64,000 bases of DNA, taken from Streptomyces qinglanensis (GTDB taxonomy: Bacteria; Actinomycetota; Actinomycetes; Streptomycetales; Streptomycetaceae). Under the pieces are notes generated by a model that made no database searches, was not told the DNA's origin, and saw only the letters and a program-made list of their open reading frames with translations. The DNA lies in assembly GCF_900111245.1 (NCBI RefSeq), contig NZ_FOGO01000014.1, positions 62,001-126,000 on the forward strand, written 5' to 3'. The position numbers and the translations under genes are program-made. This document shows positions 18,598 to 26,783 of the stretch, piece by piece. Within the stretch, counting starts at the first letter, position 1; every line of letters begins with the position of its first letter.

Positions 18598-19335
18598 GTG
18601 AACACCTTCTACGAGCACGTGGCCGAGCACGTCGTCACCTACCGCAGGAAGCACTTCCCCGACGGCTGCCGCACCCGCCTGTACATGGGCGCCCTCAACC
18701 ACCTCGACGACCCCGCCGAGCGGACCCCGGCCACCCGCCGCTGGCTCGACTTCGTCCACGGCGCTCCGGAGATCGAAGGCGTTGACATCCACCCGCACGT
18801 GACCTCCCTCGACGCCGCCCAGCAGTACCTGGACTACGTGCTGCCGCACCTGCGCTCCGACCAGAAGTTCCTCGCGACCGGGTTCTCCCTCGTCCGCCAC
18901 TGGCGCACCCACCTGCGGGACCGCACCCCGCCCCGCTTCGCCCGCCGCTACGACGTCGCCCCGGACACCCGGGTCTGGCAGCTCCTGAAGACCGCGGTGG
19001 ACACCCCGTTCCCCCGGGAGAAATGGGACGCCTTCCTGTCCCTCAGCCCCTGGTTCCAGAAGAACCGGCACTACCTGCGGGACCAGGTCCAGCGGTTCCG
19101 CGACACCGGAACACTCGCCGTGGCCACCTACGGAGTCGCCCAGGCCGACGCCATGGTCCGCGACATCGGCCCCGACAAGCAGCCCTGGCTCCACAACAGC
19201 GTGTATGCCACCCGCACCGTCCGCGCCCACGAGGACGGCGCAACCGGACACACCACGGCCTGGTTCGACGACTTCACGGCGCTGCAACGCCCCCGCGACC
19301 GCCGCCCGGTCCGCACGAGCCCGACGTCGACCTGA
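18598..19335 (+). pseudogene. Probable 5'-truncated hypothetical gene (TIM-barrel-like)
   Basis: The reading frame encodes up to 245 residues from a GTG at 18598. Codon use is strongly Streptomyces-like, so the coding sequence is real. It contains HLDDPAERTPATRRWLDF, EGVDIHPHVTSLDAAQQYLDYVLPHL and FLATGFSLVRHW, which alternate like strands and helices of a barrel, but I do not recognise the family. There is no ribosome-binding site, and the protein starts abruptly in what looks like mid-domain. It is therefore likely to lack its N-terminal part. It follows the TetR gene by 37 bp and marks the start of the accessory stretch. Confidence 0.5.
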
Positions 19336-19501
19336 GTCTTCGGGTCCGCCCCGGCACGAGGCGCCGCCGCCGTTCCTGTGGGCAGGGTCAGTTCCGCTTG
19401 TAGGACATGCGAAGTACTCGTATACGGCGGTGGCGGCGATCTCCCGTACTCGGCAATGATGCTCTGGCGAGGGCCAGTTCGCGTGACGTGAGGGGAGCTT
19501 C

Positions 19502-21391
19502 GTGCCGGATCCGATGTGGGGCAGTCCGCTGGACGATCGGGACCCGACGACGGTGGGTCCGTATACGGTGCTGCGGGTACTGGGACAGGGCGGAATGGGC
19601 CGTGTCTACCTGGCTCGCGGCCTGGGCACGCGGTTGTACGCGGTCAAGGTGATTCGCCCGCATCTTGCGGACGAAGACGGATTCCGGGCGCGTTTCATCC
19701 GGGAGGCATCAGCGGCTCGGGTGGTGAGTGCAGCCTTCACCGCACCAGTGGTCGAGGTGTCTCCGCCGGACGCGGAACTGCTCTGGATGGCCGTCGCATT
19801 CGTTGCCGCGCCGCCGCTCGACGCTCTCATCGAGCGAGCCGGGATACTGCCGCCGGGAGGCGTGTGGTGGGTCGCGGCCGGCATCGCGGAGGCCCTGTTG
19901 TCATTCCACGGTGCAGGGTTGGTACACCGGGATCTGAAACCGGCGAACGTGCTGGTGACCACCGATGGGCCGCGAGTGATCGATTTCGGGATCGTCAAGG
20001 CACTGGATGCGGTGAGTACAACATCGACTCACGTGATGGGCTCATCGGGGTACATGGCCCCGGAACACATCCGGGGAGCCGCCGGGCCCGCCAGTGACGT
20101 GTTCGCTCTGGGTGCGGTGATGGTCTTCGCGGCGACGGGACACGCACCGTTCGAAGGGCCCAGCGCCGGAGATGTCCTGGCACAGACGCTGTATCGGCCG
20201 CCGAATCTGAGCGGCCTGCCCGGCGAGTTGGCTGACGTGGTCGGACGGTGTCTGGCCAAAGAGACGGAGGCGCGGCCGAGTCTGAGTCAGATCTTTGAGG
20301 AGTTCGGGCACCATCGGGACCGGACGTTCACCCCCCACGCTGCCGCGAGCTGGCTCCCCGCCACGGCACTCGCAGTGATCGAGGACTTCGGGAGCCCGTC
20401 ATCCATGACCCCGACCGCTCCGTTCCAGCCACCGGCGACGACGCGCCCCATTGCGGCGGACCTGCAAGAACGTGCTCGTGCAGCACAGGCACTGGGTGCG
20501 GCGGGTGATGCGGCGGTGGCGCGGGATTTGTGTGCCGATCTGGTGCGCGACCGCACTCGGGTACTCACACCTGACGACTCCCAGACTCTCTGCGCACGAG
20601 ACTGGCACGCTCGTTATACGGGTGCGGCGGGTGATGCGGCGGTGGCGCGGGATTTGTGTGCCGATCTGGTGCGCGACCGCACTCGGGTACTCACACCTGA
20701 CGACTCCCAGACTCTCTGCGCACGAGACTGGCACGCTCGTTATACGGGTGCGGCGGGTGATGCGGCGGTGGCGCGGGATTTGTATGTCGATTTGGTGCGG
20801 GATTGCATACGGGTGTTGGGGGCTGACCATCCTGATGCTCTGTTTGCGCGGGATTGGCATGCGTTCTTTACGGCTGAGGCGGGTGATGCGGCGGCGGCGC
20901 GGGATCTGTGTGTCGATCTGGTGCGTGACCGTATTCGGGTGTTCGGCCCTGATCACCCTGATACCTTGCATGTGCAGAATCAGCATGCTCGTTATACGGG
21001 TGCGGCGGGTGATGCGGCGGTGGCGCGGGATTTGTGTGCCGATCTGGTGCGCGACCGCACTCGGGTACTCACACCTGACGACTCCCAGACTCTCTGCGCA
21101 CGAGACTGGCACGCTCGTTATACGGGTGCGGCGGGTGATGCGGCGGTGGCGCGGGATTTGTATGTCGATTTGGTGCGGGATTATATACGGGTGTTGGGGG
21201 CTGACCATCCTGATGCTCTGTTTGCGCGGGATTGGCATGCGTTCTTTACGGCTGAGGCGGGTGATGCGGCGGCGGCGCGGGATCTGTATGTCGATCTGGT
21301 GCGTGACCGTGTGCGGGTGTTCGGCCCTGATCACCCCGATACCTTGCATGTGCAGAATCAGCATGCTCGCTACACCGCTGAGGCGGAGTGA
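19502..21391 (+). CDS. Ser/Thr protein kinase with seven C-terminal TPR-like repeats
   Basis: This 629-residue protein has a Hanks-type kinase domain (about 19-270). It shows LGQGGMGRVYLA, lysine K49 in YAVKVI, HRDLKPANVL with D144, DFG at 161, and GYMAPEHI, so all catalytic residues are present. No transmembrane segment is visible, so it is probably cytosolic. Residues 332-625 are seven 42-residue repeats of the kind found in Streptomyces TPR proteins (AGDAAVARDLY-DLVRDR-RVLG-DHPDTL). They are encoded by near-identical 126-bp units. The GTG start has GGGGAG upstream. The repeats may hold a partner protein near the kinase (inference). Codon use in the repeats is less GC-biased than in neighbours. 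Confidence 0.92.
   Translation: MPDPMWGSPLDDRDPTTVGPYTVLRVLGQGGMGRVYLARGLGTRLYAVKVIRPHLADEDGFRARFIREASAARVVSAAFTAPVVEVSPPDAELLWMAVAFVAAPPLDALIERAGILPPGGVWWVAAGIAEALLSFHGAGLVHRDLKPANVLVTTDGPRVIDFGIVKALDAVSTTSTHVMGSSGYMAPEHIRGAAGPASDVFALGAVMVFAATGHAPFEGPSAGDVLAQTLYRPPNLSGLPGELADVVGRCLAKETEARPSLSQIFEEFGHHRDRTFTPHAAASWLPATALAVIEDFGSPSSMTPTAPFQPPATTRPIAADLQERARAAQALGAAGDAAVARDLCADLVRDRTRVLTPDDSQTLCARDWHARYTGAAGDAAVARDLCADLVRDRTRVLTPDDSQTLCARDWHARYTGAAGDAAVARDLYVDLVRDCIRVLGADHPDALFARDWHAFFTAEAGDAAAARDLCVDLVRDRIRVFGPDHPDTLHVQNQHARYTGAAGDAAVARDLCADLVRDRTRVLTPDDSQTLCARDWHARYTGAAGDAAVARDLYVDLVRDYIRVLGADHPDALFARDWHAFFTAEAGDAAAARDLYVDLVRDRVRVFGPDHPDTLHVQNQHARYTAEAE
20495..21376 (+). repeat. Seven tandem 126-bp repeats in order A-A-B-C-A-B-C
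   Basis: Units start at 20495, 20621, 20747, 20873, 20999, 21125 and 21251. The three A units (1, 2, 5) look identical, the two B units (3, 6) differ at one codon (TGC/TAT), and the two C units (4, 7) differ at a few bases. The pattern is a 378-bp ABC block duplicated in tandem, plus one extra A. All units keep the reading frame of the kinase gene. Confidence 0.95.
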
Positions 21392-21736
21392 CGGGGGCCT
21401 GTTCGTACGGCCACTCATGTCCGGAGTCAGAACGTGAGGCTGCGACGAGGTAGACGTATCGGCGACTGCGTAACCCGTAGCCACTGCCTGAGGCTGCTTT
21501 TTGCGGGGCCTGTGCGGACGGGAAAGCGTCGACCGCCGCTACACGCGTCGTCGTCTTGCAAGGCGTGCACCTGGCGCGCCCGTCGGCAGGTGCGCTACCT
21601 CCATGGCAGCAGCGGCAGGGAGCGGCTCGTTCGGTTCTCGGGTGTCTCGACACCACGTGACCATCCACGCCACAGCGGAACTGATCCCCCACCTCATAGA
21701 TGCATGCACTGGGCTGACCGGCTTTTCCCTGAACTC
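21392..21736. other. Intergenic region without a recognised gene
   Basis: These 345 bp lie between the convergent kinase gene and the RsbW-like gene. GC bias at third positions is weak in every frame and no product is recognisable. No clear hairpin was found close to either stop codon. Confidence 0.5.
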
Positions 21737-22237
21737 TCACCGAGTCGAGGTGGGCAGCGCCAACTCCGCCCAGAGGGTCTTGGTGATCCGGTCGTCCGTC
21801 CTGTCGCCCCAGCGGTCCGCCAGGGCGTCCACCAGCAGCAGCCCGCGGCCGGACTCCTCCTGCGGGCCAGGCGGTTCGGACAGCCGGGGCGGTAGCGGTT
21901 TGTCCGCGCGTGCGTCGGTGACCTCCACCCGCAGCCGCCGCCCGGCGGACGCCGTCCCGGTCAACGTAAGCCGCAGCCGGAAGTCCCGGCCGACGCTGCC
22001 GCAGTGCCGTACGGCATTCGCTGCCAGCTCCGCCACGACCAGCGCCGCATGGTGCGAGGACGTGCTGCGGTACGGGATCGCGTGCTCGTCCAGCCACTGC
22101 GTCGCGAGCAGCCGCGCGAGCCGCGCGCCGCGCCGAGTCGAGCTGAGCTGCACGCAGAACGTGGCCGACGGCTCCTCCGATCCGGCCCCCACCTGGGGTG
22201 GCCCGGACTGGCGAATTTCCTGCGTTCGCGGATTCAT
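21737..22237 (-). CDS. RsbW-like ATP-binding protein (HATPase_c, anti-sigma family)
   Basis: This 166-residue protein has a single GHKL ATPase domain of the kind found in anti-sigma kinases. The N-box is AALVVAELAANAVRHCG at about residues 66-82, and the G-boxes are DARAD and ESGRGLLLVDALADRWG (about 127-144). Small stand-alone members are abundant in Streptomyces and often sit next to XRE and DUF397 genes, as here. The XRE gene is divergent and 180 bp away. A serine-kinase or partner-switch role is possible, but no sigma factor is adjacent. Confidence 0.88.
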   Translation of the reverse strand: MNPRTQEIRQSGPPQVGAGSEEPSATFCVQLSSTRRGARLARLLATQWLDEHAIPYRSTSSHHAALVVAELAANAVRHCGSVGRDFRLRLTLTGTASAGRRLRVEVTDARADKPLPPRLSEPPGPQEESGRGLLLVDALADRWGDRTDDRITKTLWAELALPTSTR

Positions 22238-22417
22238 AGCGTGACGGTCTCGTCACCCGGCTAGCGTGGCCCAGGTCAGGAGCGCGTCCCCCGGCCGTTG
22301 GTACGGCCACGCGCGCGCTCTTGCGCGGGGATGTACGGGCCGTCCGCCGTGACCGACCCACGGCATGACGGCGTTGACGCGGAGACCCGTAAGAGGGCGC
22401 ACGAGGACGTGAGAGCG

Positions 22418-23326
22418 ATGATCGACCCGAACCAGCACACCCCCTCCCCGGAGCCGGACCGGAAGAAGGACGGCCGCGCCGTCCCCGCACCCCGCACGGC
22501 CGCCACCCCGCAGCAGCGCAAACGCGAGGACGACCGCCCCGGCATCTGGGTCGGCTACGGCAAACTGCTGCGCAAGTTCCGGCTGGCCGCCGGGTACTCG
22601 CAAGAAGCCCTGGCCCCGCTCCTGGGCTACTCGGCGGAACAGCTCGCCTCCGTCGAGCAGGGCCGCCGCCCCGCGAAGGCGCCGCTCACCCTGGCGGCCG
22701 AGCGGGTGCTGGACGCGGGCGACGTCCTCTCGACCCTCCAGGAGGATGTGGACTTCGCCAAACTGCCGCCCTTCTTCCGTGACTTCGTGCTGCTGGAGAT
22801 GGAGGCGGTCAGCCGGTTCGCGTACGAGCCTCTGCTGGTGCCAGGTCTCCTCCAGACCGAGTCCTACGCACGAGCCCTGTTCGAAGGCCATGTTCCGATG
22901 CTCGACGACGAGACCATCGAGGACAGCGTCGATGCGCGCCTGAGCAGGCAGAAGATCCTCACCAAGAGCCCGCTGGTGGATTTCTCCTTCGTCGTGGGAG
23001 AGGCGGCGCTGCGGCAGGAGCTGGGTGGGCCGGACGTGATGAAGGAGCAGTATCTGCACCTGCTTGAGCAGGGCCGCCTACGCAACGTCGCGATCCAGGT
23101 CATGCCGTTCGGTGTCGGCTTCCATCCCGGTCTTCACGGCACGATGGTGCTGGTGGAGACTGCGGAACATCAGCAGTACGGCTACTTCGAATCGCAGGGG
23201 ATCGGCCATGTGGTCAGTGACCCAAGGCGTGTGAGTGAGTTCGCACTGAGGTATGGGAAGCTGCGTTCGCAGGCCCTGAACGTCGATGAATCAGTCGCCT
23301 TCATCCGGCATTTGGCGAGGGAATGA
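22418..23326 (+). CDS. XRE-family helix-turn-helix protein with DUF5753 (Scr1/WhiJ type)
   Basis: This 302-residue protein has an XRE helix-turn-helix at about residues 47-100 (KLLRKFRLAAGYSQEALAPLLGYS) and a DUF5753 domain behind it (VPGLLQTESYARALF, then MPFGVGFHPGLHGTMVLVE). The domain pair is typical of the Streptomyces WhiJ/Scr1 family, which pairs with DUF397 proteins and affects development. The ATG at 22418 gives the family N-terminus; in-frame codons further upstream add unlike sequence. The gene overlaps the DUF397 gene by ATGA. Confidence 0.9.
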   Translation: MIDPNQHTPSPEPDRKKDGRAVPAPRTAATPQQRKREDDRPGIWVGYGKLLRKFRLAAGYSQEALAPLLGYSAEQLASVEQGRRPAKAPLTLAAERVLDAGDVLSTLQEDVDFAKLPPFFRDFVLLEMEAVSRFAYEPLLVPGLLQTESYARALFEGHVPMLDDETIEDSVDARLSRQKILTKSPLVDFSFVVGEAALRQELGGPDVMKEQYLHLLEQGRLRNVAIQVMPFGVGFHPGLHGTMVLVETAEHQQYGYFESQGIGHVVSDPRRVSEFALRYGKLRSQALNVDESVAFIRHLARE

Positions 23327-23529
23327 TGAGAAGACAGCAGCAGGCAGCCCGTCTCCGGGAGCTGTCGTGGTTCAAGAGCAGCTACAGCGGCCCCGAGGGA
23401 GGTGACTGCGTGGAGGTCGCGCAGACCCCCGCTGCCGTGCACGTCCGTGACTCCAAGGACCGGCGCGGCCCCGTCCTCTCCGTCTCGTCCACCCAGTGGG
23501 CGGTCTTCGTCCAGCGGTTGGCGAGGTAG
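23323..23529 (+). CDS. DUF397 family small protein
   Basis: The product has 68 residues with the family core LSWFKSSYSGPEGGDCVEVAQ and VHVRDSKDRRGPVLSVS, ending in WAVFVQRLAR. DUF397 proteins are the usual partners of XRE/DUF5753 regulators and have been treated as toxin-antitoxin-like or co-regulator pairs. The start codon overlaps the stop of the regulator gene, so they are translated together. It could start one codon later at the second ATG. Confidence 0.92.
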   Translation: MMRRQQQAARLRELSWFKSSYSGPEGGDCVEVAQTPAAVHVRDSKDRRGPVLSVSSTQWAVFVQRLAR

Positions 23530-23644
23530 CGGCCCGAAGAAGTGTGGGACGGCGTGAACTTTCCGGCGTGGGCCGGCATCGAACTCCCTGCAAGTTGATC
23601 ATTCGCACGTCGGTCATCCGGGCGTGCAGGCAGAGAGGGAGAGC

Positions 23645-23890
23645 ATGCGCAAGTTCAAGCGTGCAGCAGTTGTCGGTGCCGGTCTCCTGGCCTTCTCGGG
23701 AATCGCCGTCGGCGCTGCCCAGGCTGCTCCGGCGGTCCACCAGGGCGAGGACATCGTCGTTCCCGGCACCAGCATCCAGGACTGCCAGGAGGTCGGCGAC
23801 GAACTGCAGAACGCGGGCTGGATCGAGGGCTACGCCTGCATGGTGAACTCGGACGGCACCGTCTCGGTCACCCCGTACTACCGGGACTGA
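23645..23890 (+). CDS. Small secreted protein of unknown function
   Basis: The 81-residue product begins MRKFKRAAVVGAGLLAFSG and has a classical Sec signal with the cleavage site after AAQA (about residue 27). The mature part is about 53 residues and acidic, with two cysteines that could form one disulfide (DCQEVGDEL and GYACMVNSDG). AGAGGGAGAG lies directly upstream of the ATG at 23645. Similar short secreted proteins are common near DUF397 loci. Function is unknown. Confidence 0.8.
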   Translation: MRKFKRAAVVGAGLLAFSGIAVGAAQAAPAVHQGEDIVVPGTSIQDCQEVGDELQNAGWIEGYACMVNSDGTVSVTPYYRD

Positions 23891-23907
23891 GCACTACCGG
23901 GACAGAC

Positions 23908-23952
23908 GCCGCCGTCCCCGCCACCGCGAAAGCGCGGGGCGGGGACGGCGGG
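23908..23952. terminator. Long hairpin after the small secreted protein gene (copy 1)
   Basis: The arms CCGTCCCCGCC and GGCGGGGACGG pair, with extra pairs on both sides and an AAAG loop region. It starts about 17 bp beyond the stop codon. A copy with covarying arm bases lies at 28658-28700. Confidence 0.85.
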
Positions 23953-24290
23953 TGTGGGGCCGGGCACGTTCCAAGGGGCACCCGGCGAAGGAGAAGCTCA
24001 AGCGGGCCGTCGAGGCATACCGGCAGTCGAACAGGGCCGGATGCCCGCCGGTCCGGGAGCCGACGCGCTGCTGACTTCCTTCCGCGCCGTCGAGAAGAAC
24101 CTGGCCGACCGCGACATCAGCCCCGACTCGCCCCGACTCGCCCCGACTCGCCCCGGGTCGATCCTGTCGTCGCGGCGCTCGAGCAATGCTCGGAACCTGT
24201 GGATCGGCTCCGGGAGGAACGCAGAGGGCGTACCTTCCCGAATGATCCTTTGACGGTCTCCGAATAGGCCCGCGTTGCAGCGCGGGTCGG
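23953..24290. other. Non-coding stretch with coding-like remnants and a short tandem repeat
   Basis: Between the hairpin and the transposase no intact gene is seen. A short open stretch around 23960-24075 reads AKEKLKRAVEAYRQSNRAG in one frame and then stops, and an adjacent frame continues with ADALLTSFRAVEKNLADRD, as if a small gene had been frameshifted. A 10-bp unit CCCCGACTCG is repeated three times at 24121-24150 and followed by a diverged copy. No convincing insertion-sequence end was found. Confidence 0.3.
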
Positions 24291-24362
24291 GAAGGCGCGC
24301 CCTTACTCAGCGTAGTCACCGACGCCGGCTCCACCCAGTCCGGCTCCCTGATCGACGAAATC

Positions 24363-25557
24363 GTGCGCGAAGGTGCCCGCCGGATGCTGGCCGCCGCCTT
24401 GGAGGCGGAAGTCAACCAGTACATAGCCGAGTTGGCCGCCAAGACCGACGAGCACGGGCGGCGCTTGGTCGTCCGCAACGGCCACCACCGGCCCCGCACT
24501 GTGGTCACCGCGGCCGGCGCGGTCGCGGTCACCGCGCCGCGCGTCAACGACCGTCGCATCGACGAGGTCACCGGCGAGCGCAAGCGGTTCTCCTCCAATA
24601 TCCTGGCTCCCTGGTGCCGCAAGTCGCCGAAGGTCTCGGAGGTGCTGCCACTGCTTTACCTGCACGGACTGTCGTCCGGGGACTTCGTCCCTCCCGGCGC
24701 TGGAGCAGTTCCTCGCGGCACGGCCGGCCTGTCGCCCGCGACCGTGACCCGGTTGACGAAGCAATGGCGCGATGACCACGCCGCCTTCCAGGACCGCGAC
24801 CTGTCCGACCGCGACTTCCTCTACGTGTGGGCGGATGGCGTGCACCCCAAGGTCCGGCTCGGACAGGCCCACTCGTGTGTCCTGGTCCTGCTCGGCGTCC
24901 GCCTCGACGGCACCGAGGAACTGATCGCACTGGCCGAGGGACTGCGGGAGTCCACCGAGTCATGGGCCGATCTGCTGCGCGACTGCCGGCGCCGCGGCAT
25001 GCGCGACCCCGAGCTGGTCATCGGCGACGGCGCGATGGGCCTGTGGAAGGCCCTGGCCGAGGTGTTCCCTGCCGCCCGCCACCAGCGCTGCTGCGTCCAC
25101 AAAGCCCGTAATGTGACAAATTATCTTCCGAAGTCCGCACAGCCGGGCGCGACGAAGGCGATGCAGGAGAGCTACAACGCCGAGGACCGCGCGCACGTGG
25201 AGAAGGCGATCGAGGCGTTCGCGAAACTACGGCGCGAAGTGGCCCAAGGCCGTCGCGAAGATCGCCGACGACCGTGACGAACTGCTGGCGTTCTACGACT
25301 TCCCGGCGGAGCACCGGGTGCACCTGTGGACCACGCATCCCATCGAGTCGACGTTCTCCACGGTGAAGCTGCGGACCAAGGTCACCCGGGGGGCCGGCAG
25401 CCCCGCTGCGGCCCTGGCGGTGGTGTTCAAGCTCGCCGAGTCCGCCCAGGCGCGCTGGCGTGCGATCACCGGCGCCCACCTGGTCCCGCTCGTCCGTGCC
25501 GGCGCCCGGTTCGAGAACGGCATCCTGGTCGAGCGAGAGGAGACGGCAGCAGCCTGA
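24363..25557 (+). pseudogene. IS256-family transposase, frameshifted
   Basis: The sequence encodes an IS256-type transposase of about 400 residues in two frames. Recognisable parts are REGARRMLAAALEAEVNQYI, YVWADGVHPKVRLGQ, LVIGDGAMGLWKALAEV and RHQRCCVHKARNV. After the glutamate region the frame is lost near 25228: one extra base after GCGAAA moves the reading frame, and the C-terminus (YGAKWPKAVAKIADD to ESTFSTVKLRTK) continues in the next frame to 25557. Around 24690-24715 another local shift replaces the usual ALEQFLG stretch. No N-terminal ATG is seen. The element is probably inactive. Confidence 0.85.
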
Positions 25558-25612
25558 CACACGTGACCGGCCATAGGGTGTGCTCATATCACCAGCCAGG
25601 GACGGTGGCAGC

Positions 25613-26299
25613 ATGGACGACGGCACCCGCAGCGAACTCCTGAGCCGCCTGGCCGAGACGATTGAGTCCGTCACGGCCGGGCACCCGGTGCGCGTCGCCA
25701 TTGACGGGCCGCCTGCCGCTGGCAAGACGACACTGGCCGACGAACTTGCCGTTGTCCTGCGCGCCCAGGGCCGCGAAGTCATCCGCGCGACGATCGAGGG
25801 CTTCCTGTTCCCCAGGGTGCAGCGCTATCAGCGCGGCGAGTACTCGCCCGAGGGCTGCTACTTCGACAGCCACGATCACGACACGATGTGCCGGGTCCTG
25901 CTCGACCCGCTGGGCCCAAGCGGTGACCGAAAGTTCCAGCAGGCGGTCTACGACCGAGGCACCGACACCGCATTGTGCCTCCCTGTCACTGAAGCACCCA
26001 CGGACGCTGTGCTGCTCTTCGACGGTGTCTTCCTCCTGCGCCCGGAGCTGGCTGACCGTTGGGACCTCAGCATCTTCGTGTCTGTCACGTTCGAGCGGAC
26101 GCTAGATCGCGCCCAGACCCGAGGTGAAGCGTTGGCCGGATCCGCAGCCAGCGCAACCGAGATCGAGCGGGCCTGGCACAACCGTTACATCCCGTCCCAG
26201 CAGCTTTACTTCGCCACGGCCCGCCCAACGGACCACGCCGACATCATCGTCCACAACGATGAGCTCCAGCGGCCGGCCTGGGAAATCCGATCACGCTGA
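25613..26299 (+). CDS. Uridine-kinase-like P-loop protein
   Basis: This 228-residue protein belongs to the uridine kinase / phosphoribulokinase-like P-loop group. The Walker A motif GPPAAGKTT is at about residues 33-41 and is preceded by PVRVAID. The pattern YFDSHDHDT and a later DAVLLFDGVFLLRPEL match actinobacterial uridine-kinase-like proteins. It would phosphorylate a nucleoside or a related small molecule. No other nucleotide-salvage gene is near. It lies in the accessory stretch, 55 bp after the transposase remnant. Confidence 0.82.
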   Translation: MDDGTRSELLSRLAETIESVTAGHPVRVAIDGPPAAGKTTLADELAVVLRAQGREVIRATIEGFLFPRVQRYQRGEYSPEGCYFDSHDHDTMCRVLLDPLGPSGDRKFQQAVYDRGTDTALCLPVTEAPTDAVLLFDGVFLLRPELADRWDLSIFVSVTFERTLDRAQTRGEALAGSAASATEIERAWHNRYIPSQQLYFATARPTDHADIIVHNDELQRPAWEIRSR

Positions 26300-26364
26300 T
26301 CAGATCCACAGGATGTGACAATTGCTCCGGCGCCTCACCGCCCGCTGCGCGCTCGATCACGGCC

Positions 26365-26595
26365 GTGATCACGGCCGCCCCCGATGACGCCGAGCTGCAC
26401 CGGTGGCTGCTGCGCCGCCTGAAAGCCGCGAGCGATCCGCGCAGAAACGAGTACTTCCGGCTGCTCGCGCTGATCAACGACTGGCCGACACCGGAACGCC
26501 TCACCCCGGTGATCGACTGGTCCGTCACGGCTCTGCGGATACGGGCAGCGGGGCGCGCACCGCACGTCATCCGGAACCGTCGCATCGACGCCTGA
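26365..26595 (+). CDS. Small hypothetical protein, possibly a regulator fragment
   Basis: This frame encodes 76 residues from GTG 26365, with the core LHRWLLRRLKAASDPRRNEYFRLLALINDWPTPERLTPVIDWSVTALRI. The pattern of a DPR-Y-RLLA-INDWP helix pair resembles the C-terminal part of some actinobacterial regulators (for example MerR-type), from memory only. No DNA-binding domain is present. The frame stays open upstream without another start, so it could be what remains of a larger gene lost next to the insertion element. Confidence 0.45.
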   Translation: MITAAPDDAELHRWLLRRLKAASDPRRNEYFRLLALINDWPTPERLTPVIDWSVTALRIRAAGRAPHVIRNRRIDA

Positions 26596-26783
26596 CCGAA
26601 CCGCGGCGGCCTCGCGGGCCATCCCACGGCCCGAAGTCCCCCGACTCGACGGCCGGTGTCGCCGGGAGACCACTGCTCTCATGTCCTGCGGTCGGTGTTC
26701 AGGTGCGGGGATGTCCCGTCCGGCGCCTGCGTTTCGGATTCCACCGGTCCTCGTCGTGCGCGCGTGATCTCTATGCTGACGAC

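Noticed and set aside
20495..21376. CRISPR-like array
   Set aside because: Units are 126 bp with no unique spacers and keep a protein reading frame; they are coding tandem repeats.
23965..25600. Inverted-repeat ends and target duplication of the IS256-type element
   Set aside because: I compared about 60 bases on each side and found no matching ends, so the borders of the element are not stated.
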